A stretch of DNA of 64,000 nucleotides from Membranihabitans marinus (GTDB taxonomy: Bacteria > Bacteroidota > Bacteroidia > Chitinophagales > Saprospiraceae): NCBI RefSeq assembly GCF_021729155.1, contig NZ_JAJQYA010000008.1, forward strand, positions 107,901 to 171,900. The letters run 5' to 3'. Below the pieces are notes generated by a model. That model saw only the letters and a list, made by a program, of their open reading frames with translations, was not told the origin of the DNA and ran no database searches. This document shows positions 25,318 through 34,600 of this stretch, in pieces (positions within the stretch are counted from its first letter, which is position 1; each line of letters begins with the position of its first letter). Made by a program: the position numbers and the translations under genes.

Positions 25318-26325
25318 ATGAAGATCAACAGACGACAGGCCATCACTCGTGGCGGAGGTATCTTTACAGCTCTCGCGCTACCGATTTCTATTGTTAATTA
25401 TAAGAAATTTAAACCTATGGAAAAAAATAAAATATTCGATGTCATCATTGTTGGAGGAAGTTATTCTGGTCTCTCTGCCGCTTTGGCATTGGGACGTTCT
25501 CGTAGAAATGTATTGATCATAGATAGCGGAAAGCCGTGCAATGCATCCACCCCTCATTCTCATAATTTTTTAACTCAAGATGGAAAAACACCTGCAGAGA
25601 TATCGCAATTGGCAAAGTCTCAAGTACTGAAGTACAAAACTGTAGATTTTCAAAATGACTTAGCTCTATCGGGCAAAAGAACTGATGGAGGATTTGAAAT
25701 AAAAACCAATAATGGAAAAACACATATAGGCAAGAAGTTGATTTTTGCTACCGGAGTTAAAGATATTATGCCAGACATTAAAGGCTTGTCAGCGTGTTGG
25801 GGAATTTCCGTCATTCACTGCCCCTATTGCCATGGCTATGAGTTTGTGAACAAAAAGACAGCCATCATGATCAATGGAGACCACGGATATCACTTGGCTC
25901 AATTGGTCAACAATTTAACAGACAACTTAACCGTGCTTACCTCAGGCAAGGCAGATTTCTCAGAGGAGGAATTGAAAAAATTGGCAAAACACAAGATCGA
26001 GGTAGTTGAAACCGAGATTGAAGAAATTCAACACAAGCAGGGATATGTAGAAAAAGTAGTCTTTAAAGACGGCCATTCTAGATCTTTTAATGCCATCTAT
26101 GCAGGTCTGCCTTTTAAACAACATACCAATATACCAATGGATCTAGGATGCGAACTCAGCGAAGAGGGATATATTCAAGTAGATACCTTTCAGAAAACCA
26201 ACGTTGCTGGTGTTTATGCATGTGGAGACAGCACCTCGAGATTGCGTTCTATCGCGACCTCGGTGTATACAGGCAATTTTGCAGGTGCGGCATTAAATAT
26301 GGAACTCTGTTCTGAATCATTTTAA
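25318..26325 (+). CDS. Thioredoxin-reductase-like NAD(P)/FAD oxidoreductase
   Basis: 335 residues. FAD-binding loop GGSYSG (46-51), central ATGVKD motif (144-149), redox-active CPYC (168-171) and a C-terminal ACGDSTS-type flavin motif place it in the class II pyridine nucleotide-disulfide family. The N-terminal 33 residues (NRRQAITRGGGIFTALALPI) resemble a Tat leader, which is unusual; the ATG at 25417 would give a cytoplasmic form of normal length. Operon with MerC 13 nt downstream under a palindromic operator suggests thiol/metal homeostasis rather than the housekeeping thioredoxin cycle. An NADPH-binding second Rossmann domain is present but weakly readable. Confidence 0.82.
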   Translation: MKINRRQAITRGGGIFTALALPISIVNYKKFKPMEKNKIFDVIIVGGSYSGLSAALALGRSRRNVLIIDSGKPCNASTPHSHNFLTQDGKTPAEISQLAKSQVLKYKTVDFQNDLALSGKRTDGGFEIKTNNGKTHIGKKLIFATGVKDIMPDIKGLSACWGISVIHCPYCHGYEFVNKKTAIMINGDHGYHLAQLVNNLTDNLTVLTSGKADFSEEELKKLAKHKIEVVETEIEEIQHKQGYVEKVVFKDGHSRSFNAIYAGLPFKQHTNIPMDLGCELSEEGYIQVDTFQKTNVAGVYACGDSTSRLRSIATSVYTGNFAGAALNMELCSESF

Positions 26326-26338
26326 TCAAAAAAACTTT

Positions 26339-26731
26339 ATGAAAATTAAAAGTCAAACTCTAGATCTAATAGCTTTAAGCAGTTCCATAATTTGCGCTCT
26401 GCATTGTACCGCTATCCCTATTCTCCTTTCATTCACATCCTTCGGCAGTTTACATTTTATTGGACATCACCGTATCGAATGGTTTTTTATAATTTTTGGA
26501 CTGTTATTGGTGGCGATATCCCTATGGCCTAGTTACAGAAATGTTCATGGAAAAATAAGTCCATTGCTGAATTCAATTTTGGGATTTACCATCTTGGGCA
26601 TGGGAAAGTTTAATATTACAGAGTCGTGGGAAATCATCTTCACCGTCATCGGTGCCATCTTGATTTCCTTCGCTCATATTAACAATTGGCAGTTGGTTCG
26701 CAATACTAATAGACACTCACATCTGTCATGA
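26339..26731 (+). CDS. MerC-domain membrane protein
   Basis: 130 residues with four hydrophobic segments. The first carries the CALHC motif (C19-C23, IICALHCTAIP), the hallmark of MerC-type metal transporters. In Bacteroidota, MerC proteins are widespread outside mercury operons and often appear with metal-responsive (Fur/Zur-like) control, so zinc or another soft metal is as likely as mercury. No merA, merR or merP is nearby. Cotranscribed with the oxidoreductase. Confidence 0.85.
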   Translation: MKIKSQTLDLIALSSSIICALHCTAIPILLSFTSFGSLHFIGHHRIEWFFIIFGLLLVAISLWPSYRNVHGKISPLLNSILGFTILGMGKFNITESWEIIFTVIGAILISFAHINNWQLVRNTNRHSHLS

Positions 26732-26823
26732 AATATAAAATCGTCCATCCTATTCATGGCTTTTGCAAAACGCTAATCAATAAATTCTAATACCTCAATA
26801 GCCAATGTAATGACACTAACTAT

Positions 26824-27291
26824 TTACAGGCGAACCGTCAGACCATACTTAATCTCTTTTGGCAATTCGAAGGCTTCACGGATTTCTCCTGTTTCTTCGT
26901 CGACAAATTCATCCATTTGGTTACTTTCCTTGAGATATTTTTCCCTATCCTTCCTTTCCTTGGTTAGGGTTTGAATTTGATTTTCCAGTTCCGTCCATTT
27001 TTGATCCACTGAAAAATCCCACTTCGTCCTTGCAGATAGACTGATCCGAGCATAATTGTAGCCGAATGAAGGTTGCCCCGTCTCATTGGCCTTCTCGAAG
27101 GCAGATTCTTTTAAATTCTGAATAAGGCTTTTGAGATACACCTCATAACGTTTGAGTTCGACATACACCTTAAGTATATCGTATTTACCACTTTCGATGA
27201 TGGCTCGGGCATTCTCCTCCGCCAAACCTTGAATATCCTTTTTCCCAAGTTGACGGTCAATACTGCCTAGTTGTTTGACTATATTTCCCAT
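26824..27291 (-). CDS. Hypothetical helical protein, phage/plasmid-like
   Basis: 155 residues, highly charged and mostly helical, without signal peptide. The middle is coil-like (LENQIQTLTKERKDREKYLK) and the end reads EFVDEETGEIREAFELPKEIKYGLTVRL. A phrase such as VDEETGEI followed by a short basic tail is common in small phage and mobile-element proteins, but I do not recognise a family. Stands alone, convergent with MerC and 166 nt from the next gene; a solo MITE end lies just upstream at 27396-27426. Confidence 0.6.
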   Translation of the reverse strand: MGNIVKQLGSIDRQLGKKDIQGLAEENARAIIESGKYDILKVYVELKRYEVYLKSLIQNLKESAFEKANETGQPSFGYNYARISLSARTKWDFSVDQKWTELENQIQTLTKERKDREKYLKESNQMDEFVDEETGEIREAFELPKEIKYGLTVRL

Positions 27292-27395
27292 TAATCTAAA
27301 ATTTTTATTATGGCACTCGATTTAAAAACCTTTGAATGTAAAGATAACTTGTTCTATCTCTAAGATATATCATTTCAACATTCTCCAAACAAATT

Positions 27396-27426
27396 CTTAA
27401 CCGACAATTATAAATGCAATTGATAT
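27396..27426. repeat. Solo end of the MITE-like family
   Basis: Reads, on the minus strand, ATATCAATTGCATTTATAAT then TGTCGGTTAAG, matching the left end of copy A. No partner end is visible nearby. Confidence 0.5.
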
Positions 27427-27457
27427 TAATGTAGGCAGGTCATTTACAAAACAACAT

Positions 27458-27973
27458 TCATTGATCAACCTCAGCATTATCTACCAATTCGATGTCCGTT
27501 GGCCATGCTTGACTAATCATGTGGTGGGTAATAAGCCATCGCCCCTCCTTCCTTTGATATATTCTTAAATGGCTAATACTGCGGTCATCCATTTTTCGAC
27601 CATCTGGCCACCTTTGATTTTCCCTAATATTCAAAGACCGAACCGCTGCAGTACTATCGCTCAAGAATGAAATATCATTTTCTTTATAATTATTTTCCCC
27701 AGCCATCACGAATTCCATTTCAAATATTCCTGTGAGCAATTCCCTTAATTCTTTCTTTGATAGCACTCTATGCCCAAACGCATTGGTCCAGTCGATGTCG
27801 TCAGAATAGTGTTTCAATGCCAGGGCGACATCCTTATCATTCCAGGCTTTGTCCCAATCCTCAATCGATTGATTGATGAGTAATTCTTGACTAGAAAAAT
27901 CAAATCTAGTTGATTTATCACCATTACAAGCTATCAAGAGGGTCAAGAATATTATCGATATAAATCTTCTCAT
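27458..27973 (-). CDS. SnoaL/DUF4440-like lipoprotein (NTF2 fold)
   Basis: 171 residues with lipoprotein signal (RRFISIIFLTLLIAC, C16). The mature part reads as an NTF2-like fold: INQSIEDWDKAWNDKDVALALKHYSDDIDWTNAFG, cut here as INQSIEDWDKAWNDKD / ALKHYSDDIDW, then SHLRIYQRKEGRWLITHHM. Such proteins bind small ligands or act as accessory domains; no catalytic function can be assigned. 54 nt downstream of the alpha/beta hydrolase gene on the same strand, possibly one transcript. Confidence 0.75.
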   Translation of the reverse strand: MRRFISIIFLTLLIACNGDKSTRFDFSSQELLINQSIEDWDKAWNDKDVALALKHYSDDIDWTNAFGHRVLSKKELRELLTGIFEMEFVMAGENNYKENDISFLSDSTAAVRSLNIRENQRWPDGRKMDDRSISHLRIYQRKEGRWLITHHMISQAWPTDIELVDNAEVDQ

Positions 27974-28027
27974 GACTTATTTAATTTTAGGCCTATGATA
28001 TCACAACATAATTACACTTTGTATAAT

Positions 28028-28909
28028 CTAGACTTTGACCAAATCAGACTCGACCTTCTGTCTAGGAGTATTTTTTCGAATAAATGACACAACGGTTTTA
28101 CAAAATCCCAATGGATTGTCTTCATGAGAGATATGAGAACTGTCTTTTACAATTTCTAACTCGGCATATGGAATAAGTTCAGACAACCTCTTCTGTAAAT
28201 ACAGAAATATTTTAGGGCTATTTTGCCCTAAGACCAAAAGTGTAGGTTTGTTAATTTTTTGAATTACCCGGTCGGACAATAAAGGAAATCCAGAGCCTAA
28301 AAATTCAGATTTTATAAAATTATCGAATATTTCATCCATCCGAGACTCGGACAGATTTTTATAATATGCTGATCCGAGGGTTGCTTTTCCGAATAATTCA
28401 ATCGCTTTTTCTATATTATCCCGTTCCATTTCTTTTTGGGCTGGCATCATCCCCTTTCGCCCCAACTTTATTAAAGCCAAAGCTGTTCTTGGTCTTGACA
28501 ATAATAGAGTAAATATCTCCAGTGGTTTTGGATGATTACTCACAAACAAAGTAATGACAGGAGGCTCTGACAAAACTAGGGTTTTAATTAATTCAGGGGA
28601 TTTCATAGCCAGCAATAAACATATAAATCCTCCATAGGAATGTCCTACAAGATGGACAGTTTTGTTTTGCCTTCGGATCAGGCCTGCTAAATCATCTACA
28701 TGTTGGTACATAGCGTAATCCTCAGACTCAGAAATCTGAGCATTGGGCCAATGAAACCTCCTGCTATATATTATAGTGTGAAAAAATTTACTAAAAAAAT
28801 CTTGTTGTTGGATCCAAGTCCGATAATCGCTCACTGAACCGTGAACAAATATTAGGGTTTCTCCTCGCCCTTGTTCAACCATTTTAAAGTCATAATCATT
28901 TATCCTCAT
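28028..28909 (-). CDS. Alpha/beta-fold hydrolase
   Basis: 293 residues without clear signal. Oxyanion region LIFVHGSVSDYRTW (18-31), nucleophile elbow GHSYGG (about 89-94), an acid near LVLGQNSPKIF and histidine in DSSHISHEDNP complete an alpha/beta hydrolase triad. Cytoplasmic esterase, lipase or C-C hydrolase; substrate unknown. Upstream 28910-29406 contains no gene. Confidence 0.85.
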   Translation of the reverse strand: MRINDYDFKMVEQGRGETLIFVHGSVSDYRTWIQQQDFFSKFFHTIIYSRRFHWPNAQISESEDYAMYQHVDDLAGLIRRQNKTVHLVGHSYGGFICLLLAMKSPELIKTLVLSEPPVITLFVSNHPKPLEIFTLLLSRPRTALALIKLGRKGMMPAQKEMERDNIEKAIELFGKATLGSAYYKNLSESRMDEIFDNFIKSEFLGSGFPLLSDRVIQKINKPTLLVLGQNSPKIFLYLQKRLSELIPYAELEIVKDSSHISHEDNPLGFCKTVVSFIRKNTPRQKVESDLVKV

Positions 28910-29406
28910 CTCAACTGATTTACCCTAGTAGGTATAGATCTACTTTCAGTTAATATTCCATATTGAGGTTTGCCAATGGTTTTGATTAACACTACCAGTT
29001 CCAGAATGAGAGGCTATATGGATTTACAATCAATATTTTAGAAATTTAAATCCATATCATCCCAAAAAGAGATAGCACCTGATAAATTAACCATATACAA
29101 CACGATTAAATTCCGCATTGGGAGACATTTTTATATTTTAAAGTCAGATGAAATAATAGTTTCAAATACTAAAATAAACTTTCCGAGGTAGGGAATATTT
29201 CACTCCCCTATGTATAATCAACACAAAATGCTTTACTCAAAGGACAAAAATTATGACAAATCCAAAGAACATAATTTGTTAATGATTAATTACCAATGGT
29301 TAATGGTTAATGGTTAATGGTTAATTATTTATTATCAATTATTTACGAGTCGAAAGTCTACATATTAATTTCGAACCTATGAGACCATGATATTAATTTA
29401 TACCAA
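28910..29406. other. Gene-free interval with a short heptamer repeat
   Basis: AT-rich, no credible frame. At 29290-29325 four copies of a GGTTAAT unit (period 7) occur, the same motif that forms the long array at 60911-61070. A MITE-type end (ATACCAATTACATT) begins at 29399. Confidence 0.6.
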
Positions 29407-29997
29407 TTACATTCGGTCATTATATCCCTTTCCAGCCATTATTTTGTCTCTGGATTTCTCTATCCTCGACAACCTAGTTTTGGATTGTTTGGCCTGGGAA
29501 AAATACAACAAATACCCTCGCTGCCGCCCCGGAGTCAAAGCATTAAAACCTACTTCCAGTTCCGGATCTTCCTCAAATTTCGACAACAATTCCACAGGCA
29601 CTTCATAAGCTGCTGTAGGCTTATTATCCACCTTTAATCCCGCCTTTTCAACTTCTATAGCCTCCAAAATATAATCCTTAATAATCGATTCTTGAGCTAC
29701 AACCTCTTTCAAATTCTTAAATCGAATTTGACGAGCCGCTTGAACATTTTCAGTCTGCTGAATCAATATATTTTCTGCATCATCTAATAACGCACCCTTG
29801 TGAAACAACAGCGCACAATACTCTTTAAATCCGTGAATAATGACAATGTTTTTTCCCTGAAATGTATAACAGGGATGTTTCCATTTAAAATCTTCATCGA
29901 GCTCACATTCAAGACAAATATTCCGCAACAGCGTCATCTCCTCCTGCCATCTAGAAGCTCGGTCTAAAAATTGATCGACTAAGATTGAATTTTTCAT
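29407..29997 (-). CDS. YdeI/OmpD-associated, DUF1801-type protein
   Basis: 196 residues. The N-terminal DUF1801-like part reads LRNICLECELDEDFKWKHPCYTFQGKNIVIIHGFKEYCALLFHKGALL (given in pieces: WKHPCYTFQGKN, FKEYCALLFHKG). The C-terminal YdeI part has ALTPGRQRGYLLYFSQAKQ and KTRLSRIEKSRDKI. Function is not established; relatives are stress- or metal-linked. The stop codon lies within a MITE-type end at 29399, so the last few residues (YNDRM) may derive from the repeat. Eleven nucleotides from the upstream DUF1801 gene. Confidence 0.85.
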   Translation of the reverse strand: MKNSILVDQFLDRASRWQEEMTLLRNICLECELDEDFKWKHPCYTFQGKNIVIIHGFKEYCALLFHKGALLDDAENILIQQTENVQAARQIRFKNLKEVVAQESIIKDYILEAIEVEKAGLKVDNKPTAAYEVPVELLSKFEEDPELEVGFNALTPGRQRGYLLYFSQAKQSKTRLSRIEKSRDKIMAGKGYNDRM

Positions 29998-30008
29998 CTG
30001 TATTGATT

Positions 30009-30368
30009 TTATTTCACTAGGCCTTGGTTTATCTGCGCCTGATCCTTTATTATTTTTACAATCAAATCCTCCGGCACCTCTTGATCGAATTTAATCTGAA
30101 TCGTCTTTTTACCCGTTTTATAGCCTCCTTCCGCCAATAATTCACGGTCTTCCATAGTTAAAGTATCTATTCCCAAACTCACATGTTTTTTGGCCACAGA
30201 AAATCCAACCAAGATTCCATGATATTTATAAATCGGTACATTCCAACTGATGACTTCTTCCGATTCTGGAATGGTCGATTTAATAATCGCCCTTAGTTCG
30301 ACCATAATATGTCGCGCTTCCTCTACAGCATTCGCTATATAACCATCAACACTCTTAACCTTTTCCAT
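30009..30368 (-). CDS. DUF1801-domain protein
   Basis: 119 residues covering a single DUF1801 domain: VDGYIANAVEEARHIMVELRAII, cut as VDGYIANAVEEARHI / LRAIIKSTIPESEEVISWNV, then PIYKYHGILVGFSVAKKHVSL and KKTIQIKFDQEVPEDLIVKI. The SWNVPIYKYHG signature is typical of the YdhG/frataxin-like fold, for which iron-chaperone roles have been proposed. Operon with the YdeI-type gene. Confidence 0.85.
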   Translation of the reverse strand: MEKVKSVDGYIANAVEEARHIMVELRAIIKSTIPESEEVISWNVPIYKYHGILVGFSVAKKHVSLGIDTLTMEDRELLAEGGYKTGKKTIQIKFDQEVPEDLIVKIIKDQAQINQGLVK

Positions 30369-30533
30369 TTTACACCTATTACAATTGAATTAAATAATTC
30401 ATCTGTCGATATCCATGCAACTTCCCTTTATTCAACCATATATAATAAAAAGTACCCTCTCAATCCAACTAGTAAATAAAACCGGCATACACAAAGAAAA
30501 AGTCAATCCCTCCTACTCCGTACACTTCAATAC

Positions 30534-31697
30534 TTATTCGACAATTAAATTGTAGCCACCTTTAATTAAAAATTCACTTCCCTCCTCAAAATCATCGGCA
30601 TTCAATACTTCCACATAGCCCTCACTACCAAGTCTCGTCTCGACCAACCTCCTTCTAAAGATAGTATCATTTTCTTTAACCAACACAAAAAAATCATTGT
30701 CAATGTCAGCAATGGCTTCCTCCGGCAATGCAAGGCGTTCTGACTGTTCCGTCAATATTTCACCTTCAATATACATCCCAGGTACAAAATTTTTCACATC
30801 TTCATCACCCAGTAAGTCTCCGTGAATATCTACCGTCCTTGTTTGACTATTAACCGTTTTATTTATCAAATGAACCTTGCCTTTATAGACTTTTTGTGTA
30901 TCGTTTTGCAACCGAAACCGTATCTCTTGCCCCCGCTTGACCTTGAGTAAATCTTTCTCAAATATTTTGAGCTCGATATGAAGGTTATTTGTATTTACAA
31001 TAGTCATAGCCACATCAGAGGGGTTCAGAAACATTCCCCTCCCCGCCTCTATAGAAGTTATATAACCAGATATGGGAGAAAACACTTTGAGCACCGCTGT
31101 CAATTCCTCTCCTGTCAGGGCATTGGGATCAATATTCATCAAAGTCAATTTCTTCTCCAAGGCTTGAAACCGGGATAAACTTACCCTATATTCCGACTCG
31201 GCCTTGAGAAGATTCTTTTCGGAAGTCGCATTGTCGATGATCAATTCCTTTTGTCTCTCAAAATTGGACTTTAAATAACTCAATTGTCCCTTGATTTCTA
31301 GAAAATCTTGTTGAATTTGAAGATAATCGGGGTTTTCAATCGTAAATAACACCTGACCTTTTTTGACATAGTCGCCGGGCAACAAGGTCAAATTTTTCAC
31401 ATATCCCGTAAAATAAGCACTGACTTCGGCTTGATTTTGAGGGGGAACCGCTAGCATTCCGTTGGCTTTCACCACGGTATTAAAATCCCTTGGGGTTAAT
31501 TGGCCCAATTCCATCTGGCCTGCGGCAAACTGACGAGGAGATATTTCTACTACATCCTCATCATCTGATGGGGTATCCAATTCAATCACTCCCGATTGTC
31601 CTTGATTAATACAAGAATGTAAGCCAATCAGCATCAAAACAACATAAGTAAATCTAATAGCAATACAATTCATTTGGTCAAACATTGTTCCCATCAT
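30534..31697 (-). CDS. RND efflux periplasmic adaptor (membrane fusion protein), lipoprotein
   Basis: 387 residues with lipoprotein signal (VVLMLIGLHSC). Barrel-sandwich hybrid halves (SAYFTGYVKNLTLLPGDYVKKG and VFSPISGYITSIEAGRGMFL, both shorter than given in full) flank a helical hairpin (about 130-195). A beta-barrel part (LHIELKIFEKDLLKVKRGQEI) and membrane-proximal domain follow. It bridges the inner-membrane pump and the outer-membrane channel. ATG overlaps the stop of the pump gene (TAATG), so translation is coupled. No methionine-rich N-terminal copper site is seen, which fits divalent-metal export. Confidence 0.9.
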   Translation of the reverse strand: MMGTMFDQMNCIAIRFTYVVLMLIGLHSCINQGQSGVIELDTPSDDEDVVEISPRQFAAGQMELGQLTPRDFNTVVKANGMLAVPPQNQAEVSAYFTGYVKNLTLLPGDYVKKGQVLFTIENPDYLQIQQDFLEIKGQLSYLKSNFERQKELIIDNATSEKNLLKAESEYRVSLSRFQALEKKLTLMNIDPNALTGEELTAVLKVFSPISGYITSIEAGRGMFLNPSDVAMTIVNTNNLHIELKIFEKDLLKVKRGQEIRFRLQNDTQKVYKGKVHLINKTVNSQTRTVDIHGDLLGDEDVKNFVPGMYIEGEILTEQSERLALPEEAIADIDNDFFVLVKENDTIFRRRLVETRLGSEGYVEVLNADDFEEGSEFLIKGGYNLIVE

Positions 31698-34600
31698 TAA
31701 TTGATTAAATAATTTAATTCTAAAACCGTTGAGTTATAATTATATAGGTTTTGTAAATAATTGATTTCTACATCCTTAGCACTTTCCAACAATTGTACAT
31801 ATTGTAGAAAATCGATCTCCCCGTTTTGAAAAGCGCTGGAAGCATTGGACATAAGTTCTAGGGAGAGATTTTTTCCTTCGTCATTATAATATTGGATGCC
31901 TTCATTATACTTTTTCAAATCGGACAGCAAAGCCCTGTATTTGGCATCCAGATGAATCTTAAAATTTTCCTTTTCGTGACTGAGGATAATGGACTCTGTT
32001 TTTGCTGCACTTATTTTTGCTTTTTGACCTCTTCTCCACAAAGCCAATGAAAGACCGACCTCAAATCCAGGATAAATCTTAGAATTTTCACCAGCATTAC
32101 TTCCCATGAATACTGAAAAATGTAAATCTGGACGAAGTCTTTGCTTTTCCAAATAAGCAGATGCTGAAGCTACTTTTTCGGCAGATTGATACACCATAAG
32201 CCCAGGATGATCTTCTTGGGACCATGTCAATAACGACAGGGGATACAGGCGATCTTCAGTCACCCTAAACACAGTATCAGATTGCAGCCATTGATGAAGA
32301 TGCGTATATGATTTGGCAACATTTTCTTCATTTTGCTTTCGCAAAATTGAAATTTCTCGTTGTTTAGTTTCCGCAGTGAGCTTCTCTAATAAATTGGTCT
32401 CTCCTACTGCATATCTTTTGTTGGCTACTTTTACAAATTGGCTATATAGACTGTCCAAATAACTGTAATGTCTCAACAAATCCCTATAATAAACCACTTC
32501 GTAATAGGCCTGGTGTATTTCCTTGACCAATGCTCTCTCCGTCAAACGATGTTGTTGAATCGACATTTCTACACGTTCTTCTTCCACCTTTTTTTGGGCA
32601 CCGTAGACCGTAGGAAATTTGATCGACTGTCTTACACCCAAGACCCTCAATGGTCGACCATTTTCCGCAATATTGTTTTCATCGGAATGAAGATAGAACT
32701 CAGTCTTATCAACATCATAAGCACGTTCAATCAACTGTTTGGATTGTGTTACCTTACCTGAGGAAGCCAGCAGAGATTTGTTCTTCGTCAAAGCAATAGA
32801 TACGGCCTCATCTACGGTAATTCTATCTTGTTGAGCTGTCGCTAAAAAAGGAAGGACAACCAACAGGATCACAGGTAACATCTTAAGGTCAACCTTGACT
32901 TTAGTACCTACATCCCGATGATCACGATCCAGCAAGGCATAGAGTATGGGTAAAACCACTAAAGTCAATAAGGTTGCAGAAATCAGCCCCCCAATGACTA
33001 CAGTAGCCAATGGGCGCTGTACTTCAGCACCAGCTAGCGTAGAAACAGCCATAGGCAAAAACCCCAAGGCGGCAGCCAAAGCGGTCAAAAGCACAGGACG
33101 CAATCTATTTTTAGTCCCCATGAGTATCCTTCTATTGATATTGGAAATTCCATGAGCCTTGAGTTCTTTGAATTCTTCAATCAATACAATACCATTTAAT
33201 ACCGCGATACCAAACAAGGCGATAAAGCCCACACTGGCAGAAATACTGAATGGAAGATCTCGAATGTAGAGTAACATTACACCGCCAATAGCTGACAACG
33301 GAATAGCAGTATATATCATTAAAGCTTCTGAGACAGAGTGAAAAGCAAAATACAAAAGAACAAAAATCAATACAAGGGCAATCGGCACCGCTAATTTTAG
33401 TCGAGAGGTAGCAGTTCTTAAATTTTCAAATTGCCCCCCGTAATCAATGGAGTACCCTGGAGGTAATTTTATATCTCGATTGATAATGGTTTGCACATCT
33501 TTCACCACGGATTCGAGATCCCTATTCCTTACATTGACACCAACTACAATTCTCCTTTTGGTATTGTCCCTCGATATTTTCGCAGGACCTTTACTATATT
33601 CTATCGTCGCCAATTCACTCAATGGTAAACTTTGGCCATTGACCAGACTTATGGAAGCCGTCTCAATATTTTGTATATCTTTTCGATGGGCTTCATCATA
33701 TCTTATCATTAAATCAAATTGTTTTTCTCCTTCAAATACAGTTCCCGCTGCCGTTCCAGCAAATCCCATGGAAATAATTTTGTTGAGGTCTTCAATATTG
33801 AGTCCGTATTTTGCTATTTTTTGACGATTGTATTCCACCGTCATCTGGGGAAGACCTGCTGTTTTTTCAACAGAAATATCTGCTGCCCCCTCAACACCTT
33901 GAATGGCTTTTTCGATTTCCAATGCTTTTCGATAAAGAAGGTCTAAATCCTCTCCAAAAACCTTTATGGCCAAATCGGCTCGAACACCAGTGATCAATTC
34001 GTTGAATCTCATTTCAATGGGTTGGGTAAATTCAAAATCCACACCGGCGATGACCGAAAGTGCCTCCTTAAATCGATCAGCGAGTTCGTCCTTGGTCTCT
34101 GCAGAGACCCATTCCTTTTTGGGCTTAAGTTTAATAATCACATCACTCTCTTCCAGCGACATGGGATCGGTAGGCACTTCGGCGGCTCCAATGCGACTAA
34201 CAACTTGGACTACTTCTGGAAATTCTAGTAATATATTCTCCATTTGAGTGGTCGCCTCGATGGTCTTAGACAATGAAGTTCCCGTCTTGAGCACGGGTTG
34301 TATGACAAAATCACCTTCGTCCAAAGTAGGCACAAATTCTCCCCCCATGGTAGAAAACAAATAACCTGTATACAATAAAAGAGAAATCGCCATAGCCAAC
34401 ACCCATACTTTATGGCGCAATGCCCATGACATAATAGGCTGATACTTATTCTCCAAAAATGACATCAATCTGCTTGAAATGGTTCTTTTATTAGAATTAT
34501 TTGGTTTTATAAAAATAGATGCCATGACAGGTATATAGGTAAAACAAAATAACATTGCTCCAACAAGGGCAAAGCAAAACACCAGAGCCATTGGGCGAAA

